DNA of 64,000 nt from Rhodanobacter sp. (GTDB lineage: Bacteria > Pseudomonadota > Gammaproteobacteria > Xanthomonadales > Rhodanobacteraceae), in NCBI GenBank assembly GCA_040371205.1, contig AP031382.1, positions 2,415,562 to 2,479,561 of the forward strand, written 5' to 3'. This document shows, piece after piece, positions 34,538 to 43,761 of the stretch. The notes below the pieces were generated by a model, which saw only the letters and a list, made by a program, of their open reading frames with translations, was not told the origin of the DNA and did no database searches. Position numbers and translations under genes: made by a program. Each line of letters opens with the position of its first letter. Positions within the stretch are counted from its first letter, which is position 1.

Positions 34538-35404
34538 ATGGACGCAGCATCCGATCAGGGCGGCAGGCGCGCCGAGTCTCCCGCATGGCTGGCTAGATTG
34601 GCCGTAGGCGCGCGCGTTTCGACTGCACCCGGCCTGGGTTATGGCCGTCTGCTGCTGGCGCTGGTGATGATCGCGCTCGGCGTGCGCGGACTCGCGTTCG
34701 GCGATTTCGCCGGCGTCTGGCAGCGCATCCCGATTGCGCACCTGCCTGCACACGATGCCTTCGTTCATATCGTGGCGCTGGTCGAACTGGCGACCGGCAT
34801 CGGCATCCTGGTTCCGCGCATCGCGAAAGTGGCGGCCGGTGCGATGTCGGTGTTCGCGCTGCTGTGGATGGTGCTGCTGAAATTCCCGGCCATCCTCTAC
34901 GCACCCGCCATGGAGGCGACCTGGCTGGGTGCGGGCGAGATCGCGGTGATCCTGGCCGGCGCATGGGCGGTCTTCGCCTCGCTGTCGAATCCGGACGGGC
35001 GGTTCGTCGCAGGCCGCCGGGGCATCTGCCATGCCCGCTTGTTGCTGGTACTGGCACTGCCGACCATCGGCCTATCGCATTTCGTCTATGCCGACATCAC
35101 CGCCGGATTCGTGCCGGCCTGGCTGCCGTGGCGGCACGGCTGGGCCTACCTCACCGGCGCGGGCAACCTGGCTGCGGCCCTCGGCATCCTGTTCGCGCTG
35201 TGGCCGCGGCTTGCCGCCACGCTGGAGGCGGCCATGCTCGGCGTCATCACCCTGCTGGTGTGGCTGCCGCCGCTGCTCGCGCATCCGCACGACAGCAATG
35301 CATGGTCGGCTTTCCTGATGTCCAGTGCGATTGCGGCAGGCGCCGCCGCGGTGGCGGAGTCCTATCGCGGCATCGGCTGGACAACGCGAGGCCCGCAGCC
35401 CTGA
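34538..35404 (+). CDS. DoxX-like integral membrane protein
   Basis: 288 residues with about seven hydrophobic segments (LLLALVMIALGVRGLAFG, IVALVELATGIGILVP, AGAMSVFALLWMVLL, IAVILAGAWAVFASL, LLLVLALPTIGLSHFVYA, ATLEAAMLGVITLLVWLPP and the C-terminal AIAAGAAAVAES). The pattern of small helices with YLTGAGNLAAALGILFALWP resembles DoxX/DUF6-type membrane proteins. Function is unknown. AAAAGGG lies before the ATG. It is a single gene between two minus-strand genes; no operon partner is visible. Confidence 0.7.
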   Translation: MDAASDQGGRRAESPAWLARLAVGARVSTAPGLGYGRLLLALVMIALGVRGLAFGDFAGVWQRIPIAHLPAHDAFVHIVALVELATGIGILVPRIAKVAAGAMSVFALLWMVLLKFPAILYAPAMEATWLGAGEIAVILAGAWAVFASLSNPDGRFVAGRRGICHARLLLVLALPTIGLSHFVYADITAGFVPAWLPWRHGWAYLTGAGNLAAALGILFALWPRLAATLEAAMLGVITLLVWLPPLLAHPHDSNAWSAFLMSSAIAAGAAAVAESYRGIGWTTRGPQP

Positions 35405-35465
35405 ACGCCGTCCGCGGAACGGCGACGACGATGCCGCCGGGCATCGCCGCCGGATTCCGGCCGGA

Positions 35466-38288
35466 TCAGAACGACCAGCGGTAGTTCAAGGTGGCCATCG
35501 TCGCCTGCTGGCCCTGGCCGAAGTACTGGTTGTAGCCGAGCGAGAGGTCGCTGCGCGGATTCATGCTCCAGTCCAGCGAGGCACCCGCCACGCCGCCGTA
35601 GCGCGCCAGGCCGATGCCGCCCAGCGGAGCCCACTGGTTCACGCCAGTGAAGCTGGCGTCGAACACTTCGCCGCGCAGGCCGAAGGACTGCTGCCATGCC
35701 ATGCGCCCCTGCAACGCGAGGCTGCCGGCGCGGCCCAGCTGCCAGTGGCGGCTGGCGCGCAGGCCGATGCCGGCCTGCCAGCGCGCGGTGGTCAGCGCGG
35801 CCGACTTCAGGCCGAATCCATAGCCCCCCGCCTCATTGAAACCGTCGCGCTGGATCTGCGCGTACTCCAGGCTTGCGTATGGCGTGATGCCCATGCCGCC
35901 CAAGGTCGTGCGGTAACCGCTCTCGCCGTAGGCGACACCGTAGCGGCCGCCGTCATCGCTGCCTACGCTGGCCAACAGGCCGCCCAACTGCACCTGGCGC
36001 TGCATGGTCTCCTGGTAGCTGCCGAAGCCGAAGCGGCCCATCGCATACCAGTTGCCGCGCATCAGTCCACCGTAGAGCATGCCTTCCACGGCGCGGCTGT
36101 AGCCCTGATCCGCACTTTCGGCCAACCGCCCCAGCCCACGCGCGCCGCTCAGCGCGAATCCGGCCACGCCATTGCCGTCCACGCGGAAGTCCTGCCCCAC
36201 CATCCAGCCGTTGAGGTCGTAGGCCACGTTGTTGTAGCCGTTGCGCGACATGGTGCCCTGGTAGCCCAGGTTCTGCACCCACGCGCCCACCGCGTGCTGC
36301 GGCGCGGACAACCACTGGTCGAAGTGGTTGGTCAAGGCACGCGTGCCGGCGTCGATCGCCTCGAATGTCATCGCCGCACTGGCGGCATGCAACTGGCCTG
36401 AGAGGCTTTCCAGCGATTGCTGCAGGTTGGCCCGCGTGGCCGACTGCTGCAAGGTGGCCGCGCCGGCGATGAAGTTGCTCGCCACCGCCGAACCGTTCGC
36501 CGCGGCACCGGTCAACTGCGCGTTGATCTGCCCGAAAGCCGCATTGACGCGCTGTGCGGCGCCGTACGACGCGGTGGTGTAGCTGCTGCCTTGCACGGCG
36601 GTCACGCTGACCTGGCTCACGTTGAGCCAGGCGCTGTTGGCGTCGTAACCGGGCGTGGCGGTGAGCAGCACGTTGGAAGCCGCATTCACCGCAGAGAACG
36701 TGCCCGTAAGCCCCTGCTGGGCACTGAGCACGGTGGTATGCGAGTTCACCGTGTAGCCGGAGTTGGTGCCGGTCACCAGCAGGCTGCCGGCAATCGTGGC
36801 CGTGCCGGCCACGTTCAAGGTCGAGCCCAGCGATACGGCCAGTACGCCGCCGGTCTGCTGCGTGTAGTTGCCGCCCATGCTGACGTTGGTGTTCGCAATG
36901 GAAAGCGTGCCGGCATTGCTCACGTTGCCGCCGATGGCCGACATGCCGCTCAGCGTGGCGCCGCTGCTGATGGCCGCCGCGCCGGCCAGCGACATCGCGG
37001 TCAACGTGCCGCCCTGCACCTGCGTCTCGCCGGTGTAGCTGGAAGGCTGGGTGAGATTGAGCGTGCCGTCGCCCTGCTTGATCAGGCCGCCCGCGCCGGA
37101 GATCGGATTGTTCCAGTTCGAGCTGCCGCTGAAGCTGACCGTGACGTCGCCCCAGTTGAACTGCATCGGGCCATTCACCGCGCGGCCCACGTCCAGCTCG
37201 CCGTAACCGTAGGTGGGGTTGGGCTGGGAGCCGCCCAGCGGATCGGCGGTGCCGAGCAGGGTCTGCCTCACCAGGTCATTGCTGAAGTACGGGTAGGCCT
37301 GCCACACCAGGGCCGCCGCACCCGATACCTCCGGCGCGGCGAACGAGGTGCCCTCGACGATGTAATACGTGGGATTGGTCGTGCTGCTGGTGGTGTCCTT
37401 GTCCAGCACGATCACGTCGCCGGGCGCGGCCAGGCAGTAATTCATTGCCGCGCCGCACTTGTCGGAGTAGCTCTCCAACTGGGTGGGGTTGTTGCTGTTG
37501 ACCGCCACTGCCACCAGCCAGCCCTTGGCGAGATCCGGCGCCACGTTGGGCAGCATCGCGATGGTGCTGGGATTGGCTTGCGAATCGTTGCCCGCGGCGA
37601 ACACCACCAGGCCGCCCTGCTGGTTCACGAACGGGCTGTAGGCCTGGTCGAAGGCCTGATTGACGCTGGTATCGGTGGTATCCCAGGTGATGCCGCCCCA
37701 GGAATTGTTCATCACCTTCACGCCGGCGCTGATCAGGCCCGCATTGACCTGGCCGAAGAACTGCGCGTCGGTGACGGTTACCGTCGACGGCGGGGTGGAG
37801 CCGTTGTCGTCGCCCGCGTTGTCGTCGATGATCCGCGCCGAAACCAGGTCGGCGCCCGGCGCGATGCCGCCGGGGAACCCGGCGAACGGGGCACCCGCCG
37901 CAATCTCCGAAACCCAGGTGCCGTGGCCCACCACGTCGTCGATTTTGGTGTTGTTGGTGCTGGGATCGACGTAGATCTGCTCCTGCAGCACGCGGCCGGC
38001 CACGGCAGGATTGGTTGCCATGATGCCGGTGTCGACGACGCCGATGGTCACGCCCGCGCCGGTGTAGCCGGCGGCATGTGCAGCATAGGTGTTGGTGAGC
38101 GAAAGCTGGGCATCAACCGGCGGCTGCGGCACGGTGCTGGACGAAGGCGGGTTCGAGCCGCCGGATCCGCTGGAAGCGGTCGAGGTCGGCTTGGTTCCCC
38201 CGCCGCCGCCGCAGGCGCTCAGCGCCAATCCGATCGCCACGAACAAGGCCGCCTCGCGGCAGCCGAACCCATGCGCTTCCCTTTTCAT
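35466..38288 (-). CDS. Lipoprotein autotransporter with S8 subtilisin-like protease passenger
   Basis: 940 residues. A signal peptide ends in lipobox LSAC (Cys26) followed by a glycine run, so the N-terminus is probably lipidated. The subtilisin domain (about 65-400) has Asp86 (VVDTGI), His122 (GHGTWVSEI) and Ser315 (EGTSFAAPEVSG) plus Asn234 in AAGNDS. A beta-helix-like region (about 400-620) includes GTLNLTQPSSYTGETQVQGG, a passenger-associated repeat. The last 280 residues are an autotransporter barrel ending in NYRWSF, with the terminal aromatic needed for BAM. It would present or release a protease at the cell surface. The combination resembles NalP-type proteases. Confidence 0.9.
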   Translation of the reverse strand: MKREAHGFGCREAALFVAIGLALSACGGGGGTKPTSTASSGSGGSNPPSSSTVPQPPVDAQLSLTNTYAAHAAGYTGAGVTIGVVDTGIMATNPAVAGRVLQEQIYVDPSTNNTKIDDVVGHGTWVSEIAAGAPFAGFPGGIAPGADLVSARIIDDNAGDDNGSTPPSTVTVTDAQFFGQVNAGLISAGVKVMNNSWGGITWDTTDTSVNQAFDQAYSPFVNQQGGLVVFAAGNDSQANPSTIAMLPNVAPDLAKGWLVAVAVNSNNPTQLESYSDKCGAAMNYCLAAPGDVIVLDKDTTSSTTNPTYYIVEGTSFAAPEVSGAAALVWQAYPYFSNDLVRQTLLGTADPLGGSQPNPTYGYGELDVGRAVNGPMQFNWGDVTVSFSGSSNWNNPISGAGGLIKQGDGTLNLTQPSSYTGETQVQGGTLTAMSLAGAAAISSGATLSGMSAIGGNVSNAGTLSIANTNVSMGGNYTQQTGGVLAVSLGSTLNVAGTATIAGSLLVTGTNSGYTVNSHTTVLSAQQGLTGTFSAVNAASNVLLTATPGYDANSAWLNVSQVSVTAVQGSSYTTASYGAAQRVNAAFGQINAQLTGAAANGSAVASNFIAGAATLQQSATRANLQQSLESLSGQLHAASAAMTFEAIDAGTRALTNHFDQWLSAPQHAVGAWVQNLGYQGTMSRNGYNNVAYDLNGWMVGQDFRVDGNGVAGFALSGARGLGRLAESADQGYSRAVEGMLYGGLMRGNWYAMGRFGFGSYQETMQRQVQLGGLLASVGSDDGGRYGVAYGESGYRTTLGGMGITPYASLEYAQIQRDGFNEAGGYGFGLKSAALTTARWQAGIGLRASRHWQLGRAGSLALQGRMAWQQSFGLRGEVFDASFTGVNQWAPLGGIGLARYGGVAGASLDWSMNPRSDLSLGYNQYFGQGQQATMATLNYRWSF

Positions 38289-38526
38289 CGTCAATGCCCC
38301 CGGTGACTGGTCCAATCCGTGGTCCGGCAACGTGTCGCGGCGCGATGCCGCCGGTCCCCGGCATCCAGTTTGGCACAAGCGCGTGACGACGGATCAGGCA
38401 TCCTCGCCCCGCCGCCGGCACGATCCGGATGGCCTGCGGACGTTTGCCGGGCCGGGTCGCGGACTGCGATAATCCGGCTTCTATCTCGGGCCTTTCGTGC
38501 CCTTCACGTTCATGCGGAGACTCCCC

Positions 38527-39711
38527 ATGTCGGACGCCAGTGTCGTCATTGTCGGTGCCAAGCGCACTGCCATCGGTTCCTTCCTCGGCCAGTTCACCGG
38601 CGTGCCCACGCCGAAGCTGGGCGCCACGGCCATCCGTGCCGCGCTGGAGCAGTCCGGCGTGGCGCCCGCCGATGTCGGCGAGGTCATCATGGGTTGCGTG
38701 CTGCCGGCCGGTCTCGGCCAGGCGCCGGCACGCCAGGCCGCGCTGGAAGCCGACCTGCCGAAGTCCGCGGGCTGCACCACCATCAACAAGGTCTGCGGCT
38801 CGGGCATGAAGGCGATCATGCTGGGCCACGACCTGATCAAGGCCGGTTCGGCCAGCGTGGTGGTGGCCGGCGGCATGGAGTCGATGACGAATGCCCCGCA
38901 CTTGGTGAATGCCCGCACCGGCATCCGCTACGGCGACGGCAAGCTGGTCGACCACATGGCCTGGGACGGCCTGACCAACCCCTACGACGGCAAGGCGATG
39001 GGCGTGTTCGGCGAGCTGTGCGCCGACAAGTACCACTTCAGCCGCGAAGACCAGGACGCGTTCGCCATCGAATCGGTGAAACGCTCGCAGGCTGCCCAGC
39101 AGTCCGGCGCCTTCGCTGGCGAGATCGCCCCGGTGACCGTGGCCGGCCGCAAGGGCGACGTGGTGGTGGACACCGACGAGCAGCCCGGCCGCTCCGACAT
39201 CGCCAAGATCCCCTCGCTGAAGCCCGCCTTCCGCAAGGAGAACGGCACCATCACGGCGGCCAGTTCCTCCAGCATTTCGGACGGTGCCGCCGCCGTGGTG
39301 CTACTGTCGGCCGACGACGCGCACAAGCGCGGCCTGCAGCCGCTGGCCCGCATCGTCGCCCATGCCACCCATTCGCAAGAGCCGGAATGGTTCACCACCG
39401 CGCCGGTGGCGGCCATCCAGAAGGTGCTGGACAAGGCCGGCTGGAAGGTGGCCGACGTGGACCTGTTCGAGATCAACGAGGCGTTCGCGGTAGTGGCGAT
39501 GGCGCCGATCAAGGAACTGGGCATCCCGCACGAAAAGGTCAACGTCCACGGCGGCGCCTGCGCGCTGGGCCACCCGATCGGCGCCAGCGGCGCCCGCCTG
39601 GTGGTGACCCTGCTCAACGCGCTGAAAACCCGTGGCCAGAAGCGCGGCGTCGCCAGCCTCTGCATCGGCGGCGGCGAGGCCACCGCCATCGCGCTGGAAT
39701 GCCTCGACTGA
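38527..39711 (+). CDS. Acetyl-CoA C-acetyltransferase (thiolase)
   Basis: A 394-residue type II thiolase. Cys90 (NKVCGSGMKA) is the acyl-accepting residue, HGGACALGHPIGASGAR supplies the catalytic His, and the C-terminal CIGGGEATAIALE the second Cys. It interconverts two acetyl-CoA with acetoacetyl-CoA, which links the acetoacetate made by the liu pathway to central metabolism. GGAGA precedes the ATG at 38527. It is divergent from the autotransporter. Confidence 0.92.
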   Translation: MSDASVVIVGAKRTAIGSFLGQFTGVPTPKLGATAIRAALEQSGVAPADVGEVIMGCVLPAGLGQAPARQAALEADLPKSAGCTTINKVCGSGMKAIMLGHDLIKAGSASVVVAGGMESMTNAPHLVNARTGIRYGDGKLVDHMAWDGLTNPYDGKAMGVFGELCADKYHFSREDQDAFAIESVKRSQAAQQSGAFAGEIAPVTVAGRKGDVVVDTDEQPGRSDIAKIPSLKPAFRKENGTITAASSSSISDGAAAVVLLSADDAHKRGLQPLARIVAHATHSQEPEWFTTAPVAAIQKVLDKAGWKVADVDLFEINEAFAVVAMAPIKELGIPHEKVNVHGGACALGHPIGASGARLVVTLLNALKTRGQKRGVASLCIGGGEATAIALECLD

Positions 39712-39841
39712 CCTTCCTTGAACCGCGTTGAACTCGCTTTCGACAACGCCTGAGGCGATACAGCGAAAGTTATGGCGTACAACGTGGGAAAGCGCTAATA
39801 ATAATCCGCCATTCGGCATTCCACGGCTAAGGAGATTCCTC

Positions 39842-40222
39842 ATGAAGTTTACGCGTACCCTTCTCGCCTCCGCGCTCGTCGCGCTGCTGGCGGCTTGCAG
39901 CAACGGCGCGCAGGATTCCGCGCAGAACGCCCAGTCGAGCGACCAGGCGCAGCAGGCATCCGCTGACCAGGCGCAGCAGGCCGCCGCCTCCACCGCTGCC
40001 GCCCCGGCCGCCGCTCCGGCTTCCACCGCTGCCGCCCCGGCCTCCACCGCCGCCGCTCCGGCTGCCGCTTCCAGCGCTTCCGACAAGATGAAGAGCGCTG
40101 CGAGCGACGCCGCTGCCGCCGCCGACAAGGCTGCCGACGCTGCCAAGGACGCCGCCGGCGCCGCCAAGGATGCCGCCAAGGAAACCGCCGACAAGGCCAA
40201 GGATGCGATGAAGGGTCACTGA
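39842..40222 (+). CDS. Alanine-rich, helical-repeat lipoprotein
   Basis: A 126-residue lipoprotein: signal ending LLAAC (Cys19), then a Gln/Ala stretch, then imperfect repeats of STAAAPA, then an amphipathic helix of the pattern ADKAADAAKDAAGAAKDAAK. The latter resembles LEA-like 11-mer helices and may lie on membranes or extend through the periplasm. The function is unknown. It has its own strong ribosome site (AAGGAG), an AT-rich upstream segment (AATAATAATCC at 39797-39807) and a terminator, indicating a separately transcribed, probably abundant protein. Confidence 0.82.
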   Translation: MKFTRTLLASALVALLAACSNGAQDSAQNAQSSDQAQQASADQAQQAAASTAAAPAAAPASTAAAPASTAAAPAAASSASDKMKSAASDAAAAADKAADAAKDAAGAAKDAAKETADKAKDAMKGH

Positions 40223-40241
40223 TCCCCGTTGCACGGTTCGG

Positions 40242-40274
40242 AAAAACGGCCGCCTCGCGCGGCCGTTTTTTTTT
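40242..40274 (+). terminator. Intrinsic terminator of the lipoprotein gene
   Basis: 12-bp stem AAAAACGGCCGC/GCGGCCGTTTTT with loop CTCGC, continuing into a run of nine T. It lies 19 nt after the stop codon and is the clearest Rho-independent terminator in the window. Confidence 0.95.
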
Positions 40275-40419
40275 GCGCGCTCGCGCATTCAGCCCCGAGC
40301 GCTGAAGTCGGGTGGGCGGCCATCGACGGCCTGCCTGCTCAAGAAGCGCCAGGCCGAATCCGCTTCTCGGCGCGATAGTCCCGGTATCATCCGGGAGTTC
40401 ATCCCGACGGCAGCCGTGC

Positions 40420-42027
40420 ATGAGTGTCATCGTTTCGCAGATCGACCCGCGTTCTCCCGAATTCCACGCCAGCAGCGCGCGCCTGCGCACGCTCGCCGAC
40501 GAACTGCGCGGCGAGCTGGCGCGCGCCGCCGAAGGCGGCGGCAGCAAGGCGCGCGACAAGCACACCGCGCGCGGCAAGCTGCTGCCGCGCGAACGCGTCC
40601 GTGCCCTGCTCGATCCGGGCTCGCCCTTCCTGGAACTCTCGCCGCTGGCTGCGCACGGCATGTACGACGATGCCGCGCCTGCCGCCGGCCTGATCGCCGG
40701 CATCGGCCGCGTGCAAGGCATCGAGGTGATGGTGCTGGCCAACGACGCCACCGTGAAGGGCGGCACCTACTTCCCGATGACAGTGAAGAAGCACTTGCGC
40801 GCGCAGGAAGTGGCGCTGGAAAACCGCCTGCCCTGCGTCTACCTGGTCGACTCCGGCGGCGCCTTCCTGCCGCTGCAGGACGAGGTATTCCCGGACAAGG
40901 AGCACTTCGGCCGCATCTTCTACAACCAGGCGCGCATGTCGGGCCTGGGCATTGCGCAGATCGCGGTGGTGATGGGCTCGTGCACCGCCGGCGGCGCCTA
41001 TGTGCCGGCGATGTGCGACGAGACGGTGATCGTGCGCGAGCAGGGCACCATCTTCCTCGGCGGCCCGCCGCTGGTGAAAGCCGCCACCGGCGAGGTGGTG
41101 GATGCGGAGACGCTGGGGGGCGCGGACGTCCATACGTCCATTTCCGGCGTGGCCGACCATTACGCCGAGAACGACGCGCATGCGCTCTCCATCGCCCGCG
41201 ACATCGTCGCCAGCCTCAACCGCAAGAAAGCGATGCCGCTGGCGCTGCGCGAGCCGGTCGAACCGAGATACCCGGCGGACGAGCTGTACGGCGTGATCCC
41301 CGAGGATACCCGCCGCCCGTTCGACATCCGCGAGGTGATCGCACGCATCGTCGACGGCTCCGAGTTCCACGAGTTCAAGGCGCGCTACGGCAAGACGCTT
41401 GTGTGCGGCTTCGCACACATCCACGGCTACCCGGTGGGCATCGTCGCCAACAACGGCATCCTGTTCGCCGAGAGCGCGCTCAAGGGCGCGCACTTCATCG
41501 AGCTGTGCAACCAGCGCAACGTGCCGCTGGTGTTCCTGCAGAACATCACCGGCTTCATGGTCGGCAAGAAATACGAGCAGGCCGGCATCGCCAAGGACGG
41601 CGCGAAGATGGTCACCGCCGTGGCCTGCTCGCACGTGCCGAAGTTCACCGTGGTGATCGGCGGCAGCTTCGGCGCCGGCAACTACGCCATGTGCGGCCGC
41701 GCCTATGGCGCACGCTTCCTGTGGATGTGGCCGAACGCGCGGATCAGCGTGATGGGCGGCGAGCAGGCGGCGTCGGTGCTCGCCACGGTCAAGCGCGACG
41801 GCATCGAGGCGGCCGGCAAGAGCTGGAGCGCGGAAGAGGAAGACGCCTTCAAGGCGCCGATCCGCGAACAGTACGAGCGCCAGGGCCACCCCTACTACGC
41901 CAGCGCCCGGCTGTGGGACGACGGCATCATCGACCCGGCCGACACCCGCCGCGTGCTGGGGCTGGCGATCTCCGCCTCGATGAACGCGCCGATCGAGCCG
42001 CAACGGTATGGCGTGTTCCGGATGTAA
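40420..42027 (+). CDS. liuB: 3-methylcrotonyl-CoA carboxylase beta subunit
   Basis: A 535-residue carboxyltransferase. [20 protein letters not shown] and [20 protein letters not shown] are typical of the 3-methylcrotonyl-CoA (rather than propionyl-CoA) beta subunit, with [16 protein letters not shown] and [16 protein letters not shown] as the oxyanion-hole segments. It transfers CO2 from biotin to 3-methylcrotonyl-CoA with the alpha subunit at 48624. ATG at 40420. Unlike most liu operons it is separated from the alpha subunit by about 6.6 kb of unrelated genes. Confidence 0.93.
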   Translation: MSVIVSQIDPRSPEFHASSARLRTLADELRGELARAAEGGGSKARDKHTARGKLLPRERVRALLDPGSPFLELSPLAAHGMYDDAAPAAGLIAGIGRVQGIEVMVLANDATVKGGTYFPMTVKKHLRAQEVALENRLPCVYLVDSGGAFLPLQDEVFPDKEHFGRIFYNQARMSGLGIAQIAVVMGSCTAGGAYVPAMCDETVIVREQGTIFLGGPPLVKAATGEVVDAETLGGADVHTSISGVADHYAENDAHALSIARDIVASLNRKKAMPLALREPVEPRYPADELYGVIPEDTRRPFDIREVIARIVDGSEFHEFKARYGKTLVCGFAHIHGYPVGIVANNGILFAESALKGAHFIELCNQRNVPLVFLQNITGFMVGKKYEQAGIAKDGAKMVTAVACSHVPKFTVVIGGSFGAGNYAMCGRAYGARFLWMWPNARISVMGGEQAASVLATVKRDGIEAAGKSWSAEEEDAFKAPIREQYERQGHPYYASARLWDDGIIDPADTRRVLGLAISASMNAPIEPQRYGVFRM

Positions 42028-42069
42028 GGGCATCCGGCTTCGGCACATGAATCAGGGGAAATCTCACGG

Positions 42070-43761
42070 ATGATCGTCGGCATCGACCTCGGCACAACCC
42101 ATTCGCTCATCGGCTGCTTCGGCGATGGCGGGCCACGCCTTTTCGCCAATCCGCTCGGCAGCCTGCTCACCCCATCGGTTGTCGCCATCGACGACGAAGG
42201 CCACGTGCTGGTCGGCCAGGCCGCCCGCGATCGATTGGTCAGCCATCCCACCCAAGCCGTGGCCAACTTCAAGCGCTGGATGGGCAGTGCGCGCGAGACC
42301 CGGCTGGGCGAACGCCTGTTCCGCCCCGAAGAGCTTTCTGCGCTGGTGCTGCGCGCCCTGCTCGTGGATGCTGAGACGGCGCTGGGCGGGCCGGTGCACG
42401 AAGCGGTGATCAGCGTGCCGGCGTATTTTTCCGACGCCCAGCGCAAGGCAACCCGAGCCGCCGGCGAACTGGCCGGCATCCGTGTCGAGCGGTTGATCAA
42501 CGAGCCTACCGCCGCGGCCTTGGCCTATGGCCTGCAGGAACGCCCTGACGGTTCGCGCTTCGTGATCTTCGATCTTGGCGGCGGCACCTTCGACGTGTCG
42601 GTGCTGGAAATGTTCGAGGGCGTGGTCGAAGTGCATGCCAGTGCCGGCGACAATTTCCTCGGCGGCGAGGATTTCCTCGACCTGCTGGAAGCCGCCTGCC
42701 TCGGCGATCTCGATCTGTCCGTCGACACCTTGCCCGGCGGGCAACGCGGCCAACTGCGCCGCTGGCTGGAAACAGCCAAGCGCGAACTCAGCCAGCAGCA
42801 GGAGGTGCGGGTGACTGGCCAGCTCGGCGAACGCAGCGTCGACTGGCGCGTCGACCAGGATCGTTTCGCCAGGCTCGCCGAACCGCTGCTGCAACGCATG
42901 CGCATGCCCCTGGAGCGTGCAATGCGCGATGCGCGCCTGCAGCCTGAGCAGATCGACGAAATTGTGCTGGTCGGCGGCGCCAGCCGCATGCCGGTGGTCG
43001 CCCGCATGGTCTCGCGCATGTTCGGCCGCCTGCCGCTGCGCCATCTGCATCCGGACGAAGCCATCGCGCTTGGTGCCTGCGTGGCCGCCGGCATGAAAGC
43101 GCGCGACCAGCGGCTCGACGAAGTTATTCTCACTGATGTCTGCCCTTACACCTTGGGCACCGCGGTCGTGCGTCGCGACGACGACGGACAACTGCATTCG
43201 GGCTTCTTCCACCCGATCATCCAACGCAACAGCGTCGTGCCGACCAGTCGCGAGGAATCGTTCTGGCCGGCGCATCCCCAGCAGAAGGCGCTGACGCTCG
43301 ACATCTATCAGGGCGAGAACCCGATGGTGGCGAACAACATCAAGCTCGGTGAATTGCGCGTGGAATTGGACCCGCGCCTCTCGGTCGGAGAGAACGCCGT
43401 GAAGCTGCGCTTCACTTACGATATCAACGGCGTGCTGCAGGTGGAGGCGACCGTTCAGGCAACTGGCAAGCAGCACGAGCTGCTGCTCCAGCACGCACCG
43501 GGTGTCGCGCTCGACTCCGAACAAATCCGCCAACGACTGGCCGCGCTCGCTGAACTGAAGGTCCATCCGCGCGACAAGCAGGAGAACATCGCCCTGCTCG
43601 CCCGCGCCGAGCGCCTGTACGAGGAACACCTGCAGGCGCGCGCGCAGCTGCAGGCGTGGATCGCCCAGTTCCGCGCCATTGTCGAGACGCAGGACGACCA
43701 CCTGATACGCGAACACCGCCGCGAACTCGGCCGCGCGCTGGATGCGCTGGAACAACCCTGA
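42070..43761 (+). CDS. hscC: Hsp70-family chaperone HscC
   Basis: A 563-residue DnaK paralogue of the HscC type, shorter than DnaK because the C-terminal lid is reduced. The nucleotide domain has GIDLGTTHSLIG at the N-terminus, VPAYFSDAQRKATRAAGELAG, NEPTAAALAYG, and FDLGGGTFDVSVLE. The substrate domain has QGENPMVANN and GELRVELDP. HscC works with small J-proteins such as the one that follows. Its start is 42 nt after liuB, so it may be co-transcribed although functionally unrelated. The end overlaps the J-protein start by 1 nt (TGATG). Confidence 0.92.
   Translation: MIVGIDLGTTHSLIGCFGDGGPRLFANPLGSLLTPSVVAIDDEGHVLVGQAARDRLVSHPTQAVANFKRWMGSARETRLGERLFRPEELSALVLRALLVDAETALGGPVHEAVISVPAYFSDAQRKATRAAGELAGIRVERLINEPTAAALAYGLQERPDGSRFVIFDLGGGTFDVSVLEMFEGVVEVHASAGDNFLGGEDFLDLLEAACLGDLDLSVDTLPGGQRGQLRRWLETAKRELSQQQEVRVTGQLGERSVDWRVDQDRFARLAEPLLQRMRMPLERAMRDARLQPEQIDEIVLVGGASRMPVVARMVSRMFGRLPLRHLHPDEAIALGACVAAGMKARDQRLDEVILTDVCPYTLGTAVVRRDDDGQLHSGFFHPIIQRNSVVPTSREESFWPAHPQQKALTLDIYQGENPMVANNIKLGELRVELDPRLSVGENAVKLRFTYDINGVLQVEATVQATGKQHELLLQHAPGVALDSEQIRQRLAALAELKVHPRDKQENIALLARAERLYEEHLQARAQLQAWIAQFRAIVETQDDHLIREHRRELGRALDALEQP

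Noticed and set aside
35405-35465. Terminator between the DoxX-like and autotransporter genes
   Set aside because: Short inverted repeats such as GATGCC/GGCATC are present, but no T-tract or long stem supports a confident call.
40312-40419. Longer N-terminus of liuB starting at 40312
   Set aside because: The extra 36 residues are not family-like, whereas the ATG at 40420 gives the usual length.
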